This document shows positions 56,043 through 64,000 of a stretch of DNA of 64,000 nucleotides, piece after piece (the stretch's first letter is position 1; every line of letters begins with the position of its first letter). The position numbers were made by a program, and so were the translations under genes. The stretch covers positions 1-64,000 of the forward strand of contig DASVWD010000108.1 of NCBI GenBank assembly GCA_036389795.1, written 5' to 3'. The notes under the pieces are model-generated. The model searched no databases and had not been told where the DNA came from. It was given only the letters and a program-made list of their open reading frames with translations. Source of the stretch: Longimicrobium sp. Lineage in GTDB: Bacteria; Gemmatimonadota; Gemmatimonadetes; Longimicrobiales; Longimicrobiaceae.

Positions 56043-56676
56043 GCCAGTCCGCCTCCGTGCGGGCGGCGACGAAGGCGCCCGCCAGGACGGTGTTGCCCGT
56101 CGGCGGCCGGCCGGTGGAGTCGGTGGCCACCGCGCCCGATACCTCGGGCCGGGCGCCCGGGAGCGCGATCGCGCTGTCCGCGACCGAGAGGGCGAGCTGA
56201 TAGGCGCCCTCCAGCAGCCCGTCCTCGGAACGCGTAACGGCCACGGTCCCGGCCCTCGCCGTGTAGAGGATCGGCGCGTCCACCCCGCGGCTCACCCGAG
56301 CCCAGGCCAGCCGCGGATCCAGCGCCTCCTCCTTCGTCAGCGCGGAGTCCCCGGGCGCACGCACGCGGTAGTGCCCGACGAGCGGACGCTGGCCGCGCGT
56401 GAGGTTCGGGAGGATGAGCACGACCTGGTCACGCGCCGGGCCGTCCGTGACGCACGTGATCGTGACGCCGAGCGAGCCGACCCCAAACCCGCCGCCCGCG
56501 GTGGGCGTGACGTGCTCCGTGTACGCGGAAACCCCGCGTTCGCCCGGGCTCCCGGGTTCGTGCACGGTGCAGCCGCCGGCGGTGGCGCTGGCGGTCTCGT
56601 GGGAGCCGCCCCTGCACGCGCCGCCGGCAGCGAAGCAGGTTGCGATCAGCAGCGTGGAAATCCGAGATCTCGTCAT
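56032..56676 (-). CDS. Lipoprotein of the transfer region
   Basis: 214 residues. STLLIATCFAAGGAC is a lipoprotein signal with an AGGAC lipobox. The mature part is beta-rich with VGSLGVTITCVTDGPARDQV and LILPNLTRGQRPLVGHYRVR. No family identified. The gene lies between traF and the relaxase operon, so a transfer-apparatus role is likely only by position. Confidence 0.6.
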   Translation of the reverse strand: MTRSRISTLLIATCFAAGGACRGGSHETASATAGGCTVHEPGSPGERGVSAYTEHVTPTAGGGFGVGSLGVTITCVTDGPARDQVVLILPNLTRGQRPLVGHYRVRAPGDSALTKEEALDPRLAWARVSRGVDAPILYTARAGTVAVTRSEDGLLEGAYQLALSVADSAIALPGARPEVSGAVATDSTGRPPTGNTVLAGAFVAARTEADWRGR

Positions 56677-56710
56677 GGTCGGATCGGTGAGGGGATGGGA
56701 TCAGTGGAGA

Positions 56711-57839
56711 TCAGAGGGACGGCCCCGGGCCGGCCCGGCGCAGGACGGCCGCGGGCGGGGACGCGAGGAGCCGGTCCAGGTTCGGCACGGCGGCGCGCAC
56801 CGCGTCGCGCTGGGGCTCCGTCAGCCCGGCCCACTCCCGCCGGAGCCGGTCCGGGTCCGCGAGCAGGCCCGCGGCGCGCCGGTAGTCTGCGCGGGCTTCC
56901 TCGAGCACGGCACGCTGGGTCGGCGCCAGCTCGCGGAGGTGGTCGAGGACCATGCGCCGGTGCTCGGCCGCGTCGGCGTAGTCCCGCGGCCGGGCCACGC
57001 CGGCGTGGTCGCACGCGGCGATCAGGCATCGGTCCAGCCGCTCCAGCAGCGGCGCACAGAGCACTCCCTGCTCGGCCGCGAGCGTGCGGGCCGCCGTTCC
57101 GCCCGCCAGCTCTCGCGGACGGGGATCAGGAAGCAGCGCCCGCGGGTCCTCACGAATCGTGGTGACGGCCCGCTCGGCGCCCTGCTCCAGGACGAGACGG
57201 CGGAAGCCATCCTCGGCGGCGTGGGCGTGCTCGCCGTAGAGCTTCCGGAGCGCCGCCCGGAACCTGACCAGGGGCGGGTCGGCGGCCGCGGCCGCGCGGG
57301 AGAGCTCGTCCGCGAGCTGAGAGGTGCGCTCCAGGTCCGCCTCGGCGCTCTCCACCCGGAGCCGCATCGTCTCGCGCGCCGCGACCTGGGCCGCCGTGTC
57401 GAGCACGGCCGACACGCTGGACGAGGGCTCGGGCGCCTCCGGAGCTTCCGGCGCGGGCGTGCCCGGGCTGTGCGCGTCAGTCGGGGGCGCGCCGGGGCCA
57501 CCTGCGTCCGCCCCGACCTCGCCCCCGCCGCCTGGCACCTCGGCGACACGCGTCGGGCCGGACACTGGGGCGGGCACGACGATCCGGCGCCCCTCCGGCT
57601 CCGGGAGCGGCGGGAGCCCCCGCGCCGCGCGCCAGGCCGCGTCCATCTCCCGGAGGTGGCGCATCGAGATGGTGTTGGGGAAGCGGGCGACGATCTCGTT
57701 CGCGCGGGCGACCTCGGCCTCGGCGCGCTCGCGCGACTCCGCGAAGAAGACCTGCGGACCCACGCTGTCGAAGACCCCGAACACCCCGCCGTCCTCGTAG
57801 AGGGTGTAGCGGGGCCCGCCCGCGGCTACCGCTGCGGTG
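56711..57839 (-). CDS. C-terminal reading of the relaxase frame, unknown helical protein
   Basis: Clear coding character begins about RYTLYEDGGVFGVFDSVG and continues with helical RERAEAEVARANEIVARFPN, a Pro/Ala-rich linker, then long helices (RESAEADLERTSQLADEL-like, DHLRELAPTQRAVLEEARAD). It is in the same frame as the relaxase N-terminus, but the codons between them look like shadow sequence. No ATG or good GTG sits at the beginning, and GTG in GGVFGV is the nearest. It may be a separate gene or the C-terminus of one disrupted protein. Confidence 0.5.
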
Positions 57840-58500
57840 GGAGCGGCGGGGCCTCCGTCGAGTCGGGCTCGGCCGGCTCCCGCCAGCGGTTCACCCGCCG
57901 CATCTCCGCCCGCTCCGCCGGCGTGGCCGTCCCGTACGTGTAGATCACCGCCTCGCCGACCCGGAGCGCCCGGCGCTGCTCGGCGGTCATCGTCCACCCC
58001 GGTCGCAGCAGGGTCAGCAGGAGGATGGTGCCCAGGCTCACGCCGGCCGCGAGGCTCCACGGCTTCCAGCCGAGCTTCTTCCCGGCCGCCCGCAGCTCCC
58101 CGATCAGCCCCTCCACCGTCGACGAGAGCTTCCTGAACTTGTCCTCCCCGGCCGCCAGCACGCGGTCCGTTCCCTCCTTCGCCCGCTGATTCACCAGCTC
58201 GAACTTCTCCACCGACGCCCGCTGCGCCTCCTGGTACTGCCGCTCCGTCCTCGCGCTCACCTCCGCCGAGTTGTCCCGCACCTCCTCCATCTTCCTGACC
58301 AGCGACCCCACCTCCTGCCGCGTCTCGTCCAGGAACTCCTGCGCTCCCCCCCACCACTGCTCCATGTGCGCCGAGATCTCCGCGACCGCCTCGGCCGTGG
58401 CGGTCCGGGCGGCCTCCACGATCTGGGCCTTGGCCGTCTCCACCAGCGGCTGCACCAGGGTCTCCACCAGCGCCACCAGCTCCGGCGTTAGCGCCGGCAT
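57826..58500 (-). CDS. Coiled-coil membrane protein of the mobilisation region
   Basis: 224 residues. ATG 58500 has AGGAG 4-5 bases upstream. Long amphipathic helices (LVETLVQPLVETAKAQIVEA, ERQYQEAQRASVEKFELVNQ) with coiled-coil spacing precede one membrane helix (SLAAGVSLGTILLLTLL) and a short tail ending PDSTEAPPLPPQR. Its frame stays open upstream into APELELDLTVAG, in the frame next to the relaxase. It could thus be fused to the relaxase by a +1 shift near 58620. The role is unknown. Membrane tethering of the relaxosome is a guess. Confidence 0.6.
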   Translation of the reverse strand: MPALTPELVALVETLVQPLVETAKAQIVEAARTATAEAVAEISAHMEQWWGGAQEFLDETRQEVGSLVRKMEEVRDNSAEVSARTERQYQEAQRASVEKFELVNQRAKEGTDRVLAAGEDKFRKLSSTVEGLIGELRAAGKKLGWKPWSLAAGVSLGTILLLTLLRPGWTMTAEQRRALRVGEAVIYTYGTATPAERAEMRRVNRWREPAEPDSTEAPPLPPQR

Positions 58501-58617
58501 CGGCTCCTGTGGGGCCGGCGGCGCCGTCTCCGCGCCCGGGGCCACCTGGCCCGGGACCGGTCCCGGGCGGCTGGTGCTCCCCGGCGGCGGGCCCGCCACC
58601 GTCAGGTCCAGTTCCAG

Positions 58618-59461
58618 CTCCGGGGCTTCCGGGGGACCCGGGTGCCCGGGCGCCGGGGGAGCCGGGCTCCCGGCCGGCGAGGTAGTCTGCGAAGGTCTGT
58701 CCAAAGCGGCGCTCCAGTTTGCCGAGCGAGGCGGTTGGGGAGACGGAGGAGACCGCGGCGTAGCCGCGGCCGTTGGTGACGACGAGGCCGCGCGGGCGGG
58801 CCTCGATCCAGTGCCCCTTGGCGGCGAGCCGCGCCTCCAGCTCCGCGTAGCTGCGCGCGGCCGCGAAATCGCCGCCGAGCTCGGCGCGCGCGGTCTCCAC
58901 GTACGGCGGCTCGCCCGTCCTCTCCTCGCGGCGCAGGACGCCGGCGCCCACCGAGGCGCTGCGGTCCGGGGGCTCCTGGTCGGGGAAGCGGAACAGGTGG
59001 CCGGGGCTTTCGCGCAGCCCAAGCTCGCGCTCCTGGTGGCGGAGGGAGCGCTCGATCTCGCGCTTCGAGAAGTCCACCTTCCACACCCGTCCGGTCCGGG
59101 GGTGGACGCGGTTGACCATCAGGTGGAAGTGGGGGTGGTCGCGGTCGCCGTGTGCGACGATCACCGCCTGGTGCTCGTCGAGCCCGAGATCCGCGAGCAG
59201 CCGGTCCGCTACGCGGAGCATCAGCGCGCGGTCGGCGGGGTCCGCCGGGTCGAAGCTCACCGACAGGTGGTAGACCGGGGACGGCGTGGGAGAGCCGGAA
59301 GCCATCACCGACATCACCGAGCCCGCGTCGCGCACCGTCGGCGCCCACACGTTCCGCGGCTCGTACCAGGCGATCCGCCCCTCCTGCAGCCCGTCGTCGC
59401 CGCGCTCCAGGTAGTCCGCGAGCTCGGCGAAGCTGGCGCCGTACGCCTCGTGGCCGATCAT
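58618..59461 (-). CDS. Relaxase (MobA/VirD2-type nickase), N-terminal catalytic part
   Basis: Starts MIGHEAYGASFAELADYLER, the usual relaxase opening with a Tyr near position 17. The metal motif HGDRDHPHFHLMVNRV has H104, H109, H111 and H113. After ~260 residues a Gly/Pro-rich repeat region (AGREPGSPGARAPGSPGSPG) is reached. From there this frame stays open to 56711 but loses coding character, which moves to the +1 frame. Its ATG overlaps the MobC-like gene's stop (ATGA). It nicks oriT and leads DNA transfer. The 3' limit given is where coding character changes. Confidence 0.75.
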
Positions 59462-59793
59462 CGGTCGCCGAGCGCGGCGAGGATCTCCCGTAGCGCCTCC
59501 GTCGCCGCCTCCGCCTTCTCCCGCTGCCCCGCCTCCATCGCGACCCCGATCACCTCCTGAATCGGGAGGAACGCGTCCGTCACCCGCCGGAGCCGGTGGA
59601 CCGGGAGCGACCACCCCGCGGTGAGAGTGCGCCGGGCGTACTCGGCCGGACTGGAATAGCCCCGGGCCCGCTCGCGGATCACGGCGCGCTCCTCGTCCGA
59701 CACCCGGAACTTGAAGGTGTGCTTACGGCGGCCCCTGCCGCGGCTCCGGAGCCTGGATCTGCGTCGGCGGCGCTGAGGGGGAGCGTCTGGCAC
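59458..59793 (-). CDS. MobC-like relaxosome accessory protein
   Basis: About 111 residues from GTG 59793 (start uncertain; a longer frame reaches 60003). A basic RRRRRSRLRSRGRGRR run precedes HTFKFRVSDEERAVIRERAR then YSSPAEYARRTLTAGWSLPV, the ribbon-helix-helix-type pattern of MobC/plasmid mobilisation proteins, and a C-terminal helix ATEALREILAAL. It overlaps the relaxase start by ATGA, the usual mobC-mobA coupling. It would bind near oriT and help strand opening. Confidence 0.7.
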   Translation of the reverse strand: MPDAPPQRRRRRSRLRSRGRGRRKHTFKFRVSDEERAVIRERARGYSSPAEYARRTLTAGWSLPVHRLRRVTDAFLPIQEVIGVAMEAGQREKAEAATEALREILAALGDR

Positions 59794-59967
59794 GGATGAG
59801 CTGCAGCGGTCGTGTTTGGAGGGCCCGCTGGGGACTGCTGGCCGCCGTGACGCCGGTGGGGCGCACCGCACGGCGGGCTTCCGCTGGTACCCCGGGTTGC
59901 CGCGCCGCGCCGTCCACGCTGCGGGAGGGCCCTCCACGGACTGCTGGCCGCCGTCGCGGCTGACGCT

Positions 59968-60006
59968 CCGGTGCCGGCCGGAGCGGACTGCGCCGGCCGG
60001 CACCGG
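59968..60006. other. Candidate oriT: 14-bp perfect inverted repeat upstream of mobC
   Basis: CCGGTGCCGGCCGG and its exact complement flank an 11-base loop (AGCGGACTGCG). Just to the left, ACTGCTGGCCGCCGT occurs twice (near 59836 and 59940). An inverted repeat with nearby direct repeats ahead of mobC-relaxase genes is where mobilisation origins lie. The nick site is not identified. It could instead be a terminator of the adjacent small gene. Confidence 0.45.
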
Positions 60007-60015
60007 GAACGCGGT

Positions 60016-60213
60016 TCAGATGAGGCCCAGGCGGAGGAGCCAGGACGGGTGGCCGTGCTCGCACATCCCGTCGGGCTCGACCTCGCACCCGTCGGTCGCC
60101 TCCACGACCGAGTCCATCACCCACTCGGCCAGCTCGTCCTCGGTGGGCTCCGGCGTCTCGGGCTCCGGGTACGGCCCGGTGCGCGGGTCACGCTCGAACG
60201 ACATGCGGTCCAT
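60016..60213 (-). CDS. Small acidic hypothetical protein
   Basis: 65 residues with PYPEPETPEPTEDELAEWVM and a tail CEHGHPSWLLRLGLI. Cys and His in EVEPDGMCEHGHPSW could bind metal. Small proteins with this tail are common near plasmid mobilisation genes. Function unknown. Confidence 0.6.
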   Translation of the reverse strand: MDRMSFERDPRTGPYPEPETPEPTEDELAEWVMDSVVEATDGCEVEPDGMCEHGHPSWLLRLGLI

Positions 60214-60262
60214 TCGGTGTCTCCTGCGTGCGGATGAGAGGGGGGAAGGGGCGTGCGTGGCG

Positions 60263-60493
60263 TCACGCGGCGGCCCGGCGGCTCGCGACGAACGCCCGCG
60301 AGCGCTCCCGGACGGCCGCGGCTTCCGCGTCCTCGATCTCGCCGATGGTCATCCCCACCGGGTCGAGGTCCTCGGGGACGCGCAGCGTCTCGGAGGCGAA
60401 GTAGGGCCCGGCGTAGCCGTCGATGCCGACGCACACCGTGCGGCCGGCGTCCTGGACGAAGTAGAGGCGCCGGGCAACGCTCTTCGGAGGCAT
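60263..60493 (-). CDS. Small conserved element protein (76 residues)
   Basis: MPPKSVARRLYFVQDAGRTV leads into VGIDGYAGPYFASETLRVPE and a helical tail. It is compact, with no membrane segment. Recognised only as an element-type hypothetical protein. Confidence 0.55.
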   Translation of the reverse strand: MPPKSVARRLYFVQDAGRTVCVGIDGYAGPYFASETLRVPEDLDPVGMTIGEIEDAEAAAVRERSRAFVASRRAAA

Positions 60494-60855
60494 GGATCTG
60501 TTCGGGGAGAAGGTGGGGGTGAGCGCGTGAGCGCCCGTCCTTTTCTCCCCGGGTTTCGGGCCGCCCCGGCGTCCCGGCTGCCGGGCGGCGGGGCGACCGG
60601 GTAGCCGGCCCGGTGGGTAGCCGGGCGGCCGAACCGCCGGGTACCCGGGTGGCCGGGTGGCCGGGTGGCGGGGCTCCCCGGTGGCGGGGTGGCGGGTCCG
60701 CCCGGCGCCGGGATTCCCTGCGCGCCGGCTGGCGGTGGCGCCGGGCGGCCGTCCGTGCGGGTGCCCGGCTACCCCGGTCCCGGGGCGGCCCGCCTGCCGG
60801 TGGGCCGGGGAGAGGGATGCCCGGCTCCCCGGGAACCCCCTCCCCGACCGCCGCG
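60494..60855. repeat. G-run low-complexity spacer in transfer region
   Basis: The plus strand is packed with GCCGGGTGGCCGGGTGGC-type units and GGGG runs (most regular about 60600-60690). No convincing gene occupies it. The composition is similar to the Pro/Gly linker inside the relaxase. G-quadruplex formation is possible on the plus strand. Confidence 0.6.
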
Positions 60856-61446
60856 TCAGGCCGCGCGCCGCTCGACGAACTCGCCGCGCAGCTTCTTGAT
60901 CAGCACGTGCACCTTCGCCGACGAGGCGCCCTTCTTCAGCTCGCTGAAGGTGTCGATGCGGAGCTGGTCGCCGGTGGGCCGCTCGAAGGCGAGGTCCATG
61001 GCGTACTTGATCTGGTCCTTCGACGCGGGCTCGCGCTCGGAGTCGTTGGCGTAGCGGGCGCGCGCGGCGAGGAGGTACTCGCCCAGCTTCCCGCCGGGGA
61101 TCCGCTCGTTCTGCTGCGGCGCGGCCGCCCGGCGGCGCTCGCGCGCCTCCGCCCGGCGCCGCTCGAAGTAGGCGGGGTCGACCTCCTTGTGCGCGTCGAT
61201 GGCCGCCTTCGCGACCTCGAACGGCGTGTCCTCCGGCATCGGCTTGCCGACGTCGGCCAGCAGCTCCAGCATCGCGGGCGTGGCGGTCCCCACCCACTCC
61301 GGGTGCGCGGCCTTGTGCGCCTCGATCAGGCGCTCGGCCTCGGCGAAGCTCACCGTCTCCGGGTTCGGGTGGCCGATCGAGCGCAGGTCGTGGAGCTGGC
61401 GCTGGGTGGGGCGGGTGCGGGGCTGGGACGGGGCCTGGGTGCTCAT
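60856..61446 (-). CDS. Hypothetical DNA-processing-region protein (196 residues)
   Basis: ATG 61446 is preceded by AAGGAG at the right spacing. The sequence is helical and charged: TQRQLHDLRSIGHPNPETVS, AKAAIDAHKEVDPAYFERRR, then KDQIKYAMDLAFERPTGDQL and VHVLIKKLRGEFVERR. It resembles other mobile-element hypothetical proteins. No known domain assigned. Confidence 0.6.
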   Translation of the reverse strand: MSTQAPSQPRTRPTQRQLHDLRSIGHPNPETVSFAEAERLIEAHKAAHPEWVGTATPAMLELLADVGKPMPEDTPFEVAKAAIDAHKEVDPAYFERRRAEARERRRAAAPQQNERIPGGKLGEYLLAARARYANDSEREPASKDQIKYAMDLAFERPTGDQLRIDTFSELKKGASSAKVHVLIKKLRGEFVERRAA

Positions 61447-61520
61447 GGGTGCTCCTTGGGTGATGGGGCGACATGCGAACCGTTGTGTCGCACCGCCGTT
61501 TTCTCTCTGGGGTTGGGTTT

Positions 61521-61871
61521 TCAGCGGAAGCGGATCGGGGCGCGCCAGCGCAGCCGCGCCTGGTGCAGCCCCTGGGTGATCACGCAGAGGCCGAGTCCGG
61601 CCACCAGCGTCCACCTCCCGAAGCCGAAGGCGACGCCCATCGGGTGGATCTCCTTCCCGGGGAGGAGGACGGCGGCCGCGGTGGCGGAGATCCAGCCGAG
61701 CATCCCCGCGCCCAGGCCGAGCATCAGCGCCGGCGGGAGGAGGAACGCGAGCACGCGGCGCCCGCTCCGGGCCCAGCCGCGCACCGCGGCGGGAACGAGC
61801 GGCGGCAGCGCCTCCTCCCCGGCGCCGGCGGCCGGGCCCTTCTCTTCCTTGCTCTCGTCGGTCTGCGCCAT
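61521..61871 (-). CDS. Small two-helix membrane protein
   Basis: 116 residues. GAGG lies upstream of the ATG. A charged N-terminus (MAQTDESKEEKG) leads to two membrane helices (VLAFLLPPALMLGLGAGMLG and WTLVAGLGLCVITQGL) separated by a short loop. Probably part of the transfer apparatus. Family unknown. Confidence 0.6.
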   Translation of the reverse strand: MAQTDESKEEKGPAAGAGEEALPPLVPAAVRGWARSGRRVLAFLLPPALMLGLGAGMLGWISATAAAVLLPGKEIHPMGVAFGFGRWTLVAGLGLCVITQGLHQARLRWRAPIRFR

Positions 61872-61924
61872 GGCGCCTCGGTGTGCGGGTGGGCGGTCGT
61901 GGATCTCCGTGGGTGCGCCCGGCG

Positions 61925-62191
61925 CTACGCCGCGAGCGCGGCCGCGCGGCGGCGCGCGCGCTGCCCCGGCGTGGCGAGGAGCCCCCGCCGCCGGAGCTCG
62001 CGCCGCACCGTGAAGCCGTGCAGGTAGTCGGTGCGGCCGCAGGGGCGCGGCGCGGCCGTCGTCGGGCCGTGCTTCGCCGCCTCGGCTCGCGTGGCGGCCA
62101 GGTGGGCGCCGAGGCCGTAGCCGTAGGCGCGCGAGGAGTCGGGCGCCGCCGCGGGCAGGCGGGCGTCCAGGTCGAGGGCGGCACACCGCAT
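61925..62191 (-). CDS. Small hypothetical protein (88 residues)
   Basis: GGAGG sits 6 bases before ATG 62191, which favours this start over the longer frame reaching 62545. Sequence: MRCAALDLDARLPAAAPDSS then YGYGLGAHLAATRAEAAKHG and a basic tail. No domain recognised. Confidence 0.5.
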   Translation of the reverse strand: MRCAALDLDARLPAAAPDSSRAYGYGLGAHLAATRAEAAKHGPTTAAPRPCGRTDYLHGFTVRRELRRRGLLATPGQRARRRAAALAA

Positions 62192-62295
62192 CGGGACCTC
62201 CGGGTCGTGAGTGACGAGTCGCTGGGGACCGTCCCTCGCTTTTTCTCCAGGGGTTCCGGGGGCCGTGGACCGGCAGGCGCGCCTGCCGGAGCGCG

Positions 62296-62545
62296 TCACG
62301 CCAGGCGCTCGCGGTGGGGCCGGGCGAAGCGCACCGCCGGCGCGGGCGCCTGCCGCGCGGCGGCGCGGGCTGCCCACCGGCGGCGGATGCTCCAGCCGGC
62401 CAGCAGGGTGCCCGCCGAAGCGCAGCAGCAGCCCGGCGGGGAGGAAGAGGACCACGGCCCAGAGGTGGAGGAGGAAGAGCGCGCGGAGGATGCGCAGGAC
62501 GAGCGGGAGCGCCAGGGCGAGGACGAGGACGGCGAGGAAGATCAC
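62296..62545 (-). pseudogene. Small membrane protein gene apparently split by a +1 frameshift
   Basis: From ATG 62545 the reading is MIFLAVLVLALALPLVLRIL then FLLHLWAVVLFLPAGLLLRF. Coding character then jumps one base and continues AGTLLAGWSIRRRWAARAAA to ERLA and TGA at 62296. In the original frame the sequence degenerates and runs on to 61925. Two membrane helices with a basic tail would result from the joined product of about 83 residues. Sequencing error or decay are both possible. Confidence 0.55.
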
Positions 62546-62617
62546 GGTGGGCTCCGGGTGCGGGGCGGTCGGTTCCTGCTTCCGCCCCGCCTTTTCTCGC
62601 GGGGTGGCCGGAGCCGG

Positions 62618-63139
62618 TCAGCGCGGCCGCGCGCGGCGGAGCGCACGCTCGCCAACGGTCTCGGGGCCCGTGGTGAGGATGAAGCGGAGCTGGTCGGCGG
62701 CCTCCGCCCGGAGGTCGTGCGGGTGCCGCCGCTCGTCGTCCGCGCGCACGAAGTCGCCGACCGGGATCGCGGCGAACGGCGGGGAGCTCCAGCACGCGGC
62801 CGGCGGCAGCCCGAGCGCCCGTGCGGCGCGGCGGGTCTCCACGACGACGTGCAGCGTGCTCTCCACCCCGAGCGGCGCGGGCCGCATGGCGAGGAGGAGG
62901 TGCACCGGCTCGGCGAGGATGGCGGCGAGCGGCCCGATCATCGCCTCAGGGAGTGGCGCGCGGGCGATCATGCGGCCCCCCAGGGTGACGGCGACCAGGC
63001 GCTCGCCCGGGACGCCGGTGGGCTCGGCGAGGACGAGGACGCGGAGCGCGACGGCGTGCCCGGAGACCGCGATCTCGCGCGCGGGCGGGGCGTCGGGCAG
63101 GTCGGCGGAGTTCCAGCGGCGGTGCGGCGGCTGGGGCAT
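62618..63139 (-). CDS. Hypothetical protein (173 residues) of the transfer region
   Basis: Beta-alpha protein with AVSGHAVALRVLVLAEPTGV and LAAILAEPVHLLLAMRPAPL. It ends in a basic tail. No signal peptide or membrane helix. Unrecognised. Confidence 0.55.
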   Translation of the reverse strand: MPQPPHRRWNSADLPDAPPAREIAVSGHAVALRVLVLAEPTGVPGERLVAVTLGGRMIARAPLPEAMIGPLAAILAEPVHLLLAMRPAPLGVESTLHVVVETRRAARALGLPPAACWSSPPFAAIPVGDFVRADDERRHPHDLRAEAADQLRFILTTGPETVGERALRRARPR

Positions 63140-63163
63140 CGTGGCTCGCGGTGGGGGTCCAGG

Positions 63164-63661
63164 TCAGTCGGGCGGCGGGCCCTGGAAGAGCTGCGGCTGG
63201 TAGTTCCCGGCGCGCTCGTAGCCGGCCTCCCACGGGAAGCGGCCGGCGGCGTCGGGCCAGACCACCTGGACGGCCTCGTAGCCGTCCGTGCGGTGCTCGT
63301 AGAAGACGTTGGCGATCTTCAGGTGCGTCCGGGCCACCTCCGCCGGGATGGCGCGGAGGACGAGCGGGACGGTGAGGCCCAGGTCCAGCGGCTGGTCGAG
63401 GGGCGGCCGCTCGCACATGCGCAGCTTCTCCGCGAGCCGGGCGAAGAGGAAGCCGATCGTCTCCTGGGCGAGCCCGAGCACCACGGCCTCGGGGAAGCCG
63501 AAGGTCTCGGTGAAGCCGACGGTGTAGCCGTAGGCGACCGGGTGCCCCTCGAACGGGGTGTAGATGTAGGTCCACCCCTGTGCCTGCACCCTGCTCACGA
63601 CCTCCTGGAGCACGCCGGCCATGTGCCCCAGGTCGCGCGCCGAGATCCGGCGTCGTTTCAT
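63164..63661 (-). CDS. DUF4262-like protein
   Basis: 165 residues. FEGHPVAYGYTVGFTETFGF followed by PEAVVLGLAQETIGFLFARL is the DUF4262 pattern (a conserved YTxGF near the N-terminus). The family is of unknown function and often encoded on plasmids and elements. The MKRRRISARDLGHMAG start is basic. Confidence 0.65.
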   Translation of the reverse strand: MKRRRISARDLGHMAGVLQEVVSRVQAQGWTYIYTPFEGHPVAYGYTVGFTETFGFPEAVVLGLAQETIGFLFARLAEKLRMCERPPLDQPLDLGLTVPLVLRAIPAEVARTHLKIANVFYEHRTDGYEAVQVVWPDAAGRFPWEAGYERAGNYQPQLFQGPPPD

Positions 63662-63745
63662 GGTGAGCGCGGTGGGAGGAACGAAGGCGGGCGTCCGCCG
63701 CGGGTGGGCGGGCGCCCGGACGGGACGGCAGAGAGGTAGCCGTGC

Positions 63746-64000
63746 TCAGGCCGCCGGGCCGGAGCGCCGGCGCCGGCGCTCCGCGCCGAGCTGGGCGAGG
63801 GCGGTGTCGCAGCCGACCATGAAGAGGTCGTTGAAGGACATCCGCTCGCAGAGCCGGAGGAACTCGCCGAGCGGCAGGTCGCGCGCGAGGATGAACCCCT
63901 CCTGCTCGGCCGAGCCGATCCCGAGGGTGAGGTCCTCGCCGAGCCGGTAGGTGCCGCCGTCCGGGAGCGTGACGGGCCGGGCGGCGAGGAGCGCCGCGAG
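63746..64000 (-). CDS. C-terminal part of a hypothetical element protein (5' end outside window)
   Basis: The frame is open to the last base of the window. The visible part reads GGTYRLGEDLTLGIGSAEQE, then LARDLPLGEFLRLCERMSFN and a basic end ERRRRRSGPAA. No domain recognised. Confidence 0.5.
   Translation of the reverse strand, partial: LAALLAARPVTLPDGGTYRLGEDLTLGIGSAEQEGFILARDLPLGEFLRLCERMSFNDLFMVGCDTALAQLGAERRRRRSGPAA

Noticed and set aside
60494-60855. CRISPR-like repeats in the G-rich spacer
   Set aside because: Units are short, irregular and lack unique spacers of constant length.

Overview
The window is very GC-rich DNA, densely coded by long genes that often overlap by 1-4 bases. 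Short 'TGTCATCCTGAG'-type intergenic repeats and the gene content suggest a Gemmatimonadota-like bacterium, possibly of the Longimicrobium group. That placement is an inference from style, not proof.

Layout. (1) 1-5.1 kb, plus strand: the C-terminal end of an M28-type membrane peptidase, a SAM methyltransferase, a secreted NTF2-like protein and a threonine-synthase-like PLP enzyme. (2) 5.1-6.6 kb: a repeat-rich spacer, then the 5' half of a tRNA-Arg joined at the anticodon loop to an integrative-element arm, followed by a truncated integrase fused to a decayed traG/virD4 tail. (3) 6.9-33.0 kb, minus strand: eight tightly packed genes. They encode a zinc phospholipase C-like protein, two modest unknowns, a 3,326-residue DUF6603-type protein, three further large unknowns, and a 1,773-residue mosaic of BNR propeller, DUF1906 glycoside-hydrolase-like and lectin-like repeats. 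I know of no named system with this make-up. (4) 33.5-43.3 kb: a second traG remnant, an intact tRNA-Arg(CCT) with AGTAAC arm repeats, then probable defence cargo: a glycosyltransferase with a kinase-like tail (frameshifted here), a four-helix membrane protein, a convergent Mrr-nuclease/STAND-ATPase/TPR protein resembling Avs sensors, a NACHT-type C-terminal remnant and a CHAT caspase-like protease. An identical 18-bp motif precedes the start codons of both the glycosyltransferase and the nuclease-STAND gene. (5) 43.27-45.7 kb: the inverted 3' half of another tRNA-Arg joined to the same element arm, then a full tyrosine recombinase and an excisionase-like gene. (6) 46-55.4 kb: a 2,041-residue TPR protein with a PIN-like core, a remnant of an integrase 3' end, a second excisionase-like gene, an SH3-type secreted protein and a lipoprotein. 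(7) 55.4-64 kb, minus strand: mobilisation and transfer genes (TraF peptidase, lipoprotein, relaxase, MobC-like protein, candidate oriT hairpin, many small element genes), running off the right edge.

The simplest reading is repeated integration of related integrative conjugative elements into tRNA-Arg anticodon loops. One element is nearly intact at the right, from about 43.3 kb to beyond the window. One is reduced to scars at 6 kb and 33.5 kb, with cargo left between. Three genes appear split by single-base frameshifts (glycosyltransferase, relaxase region, a small membrane protein), so either decay or assembly error must be considered.
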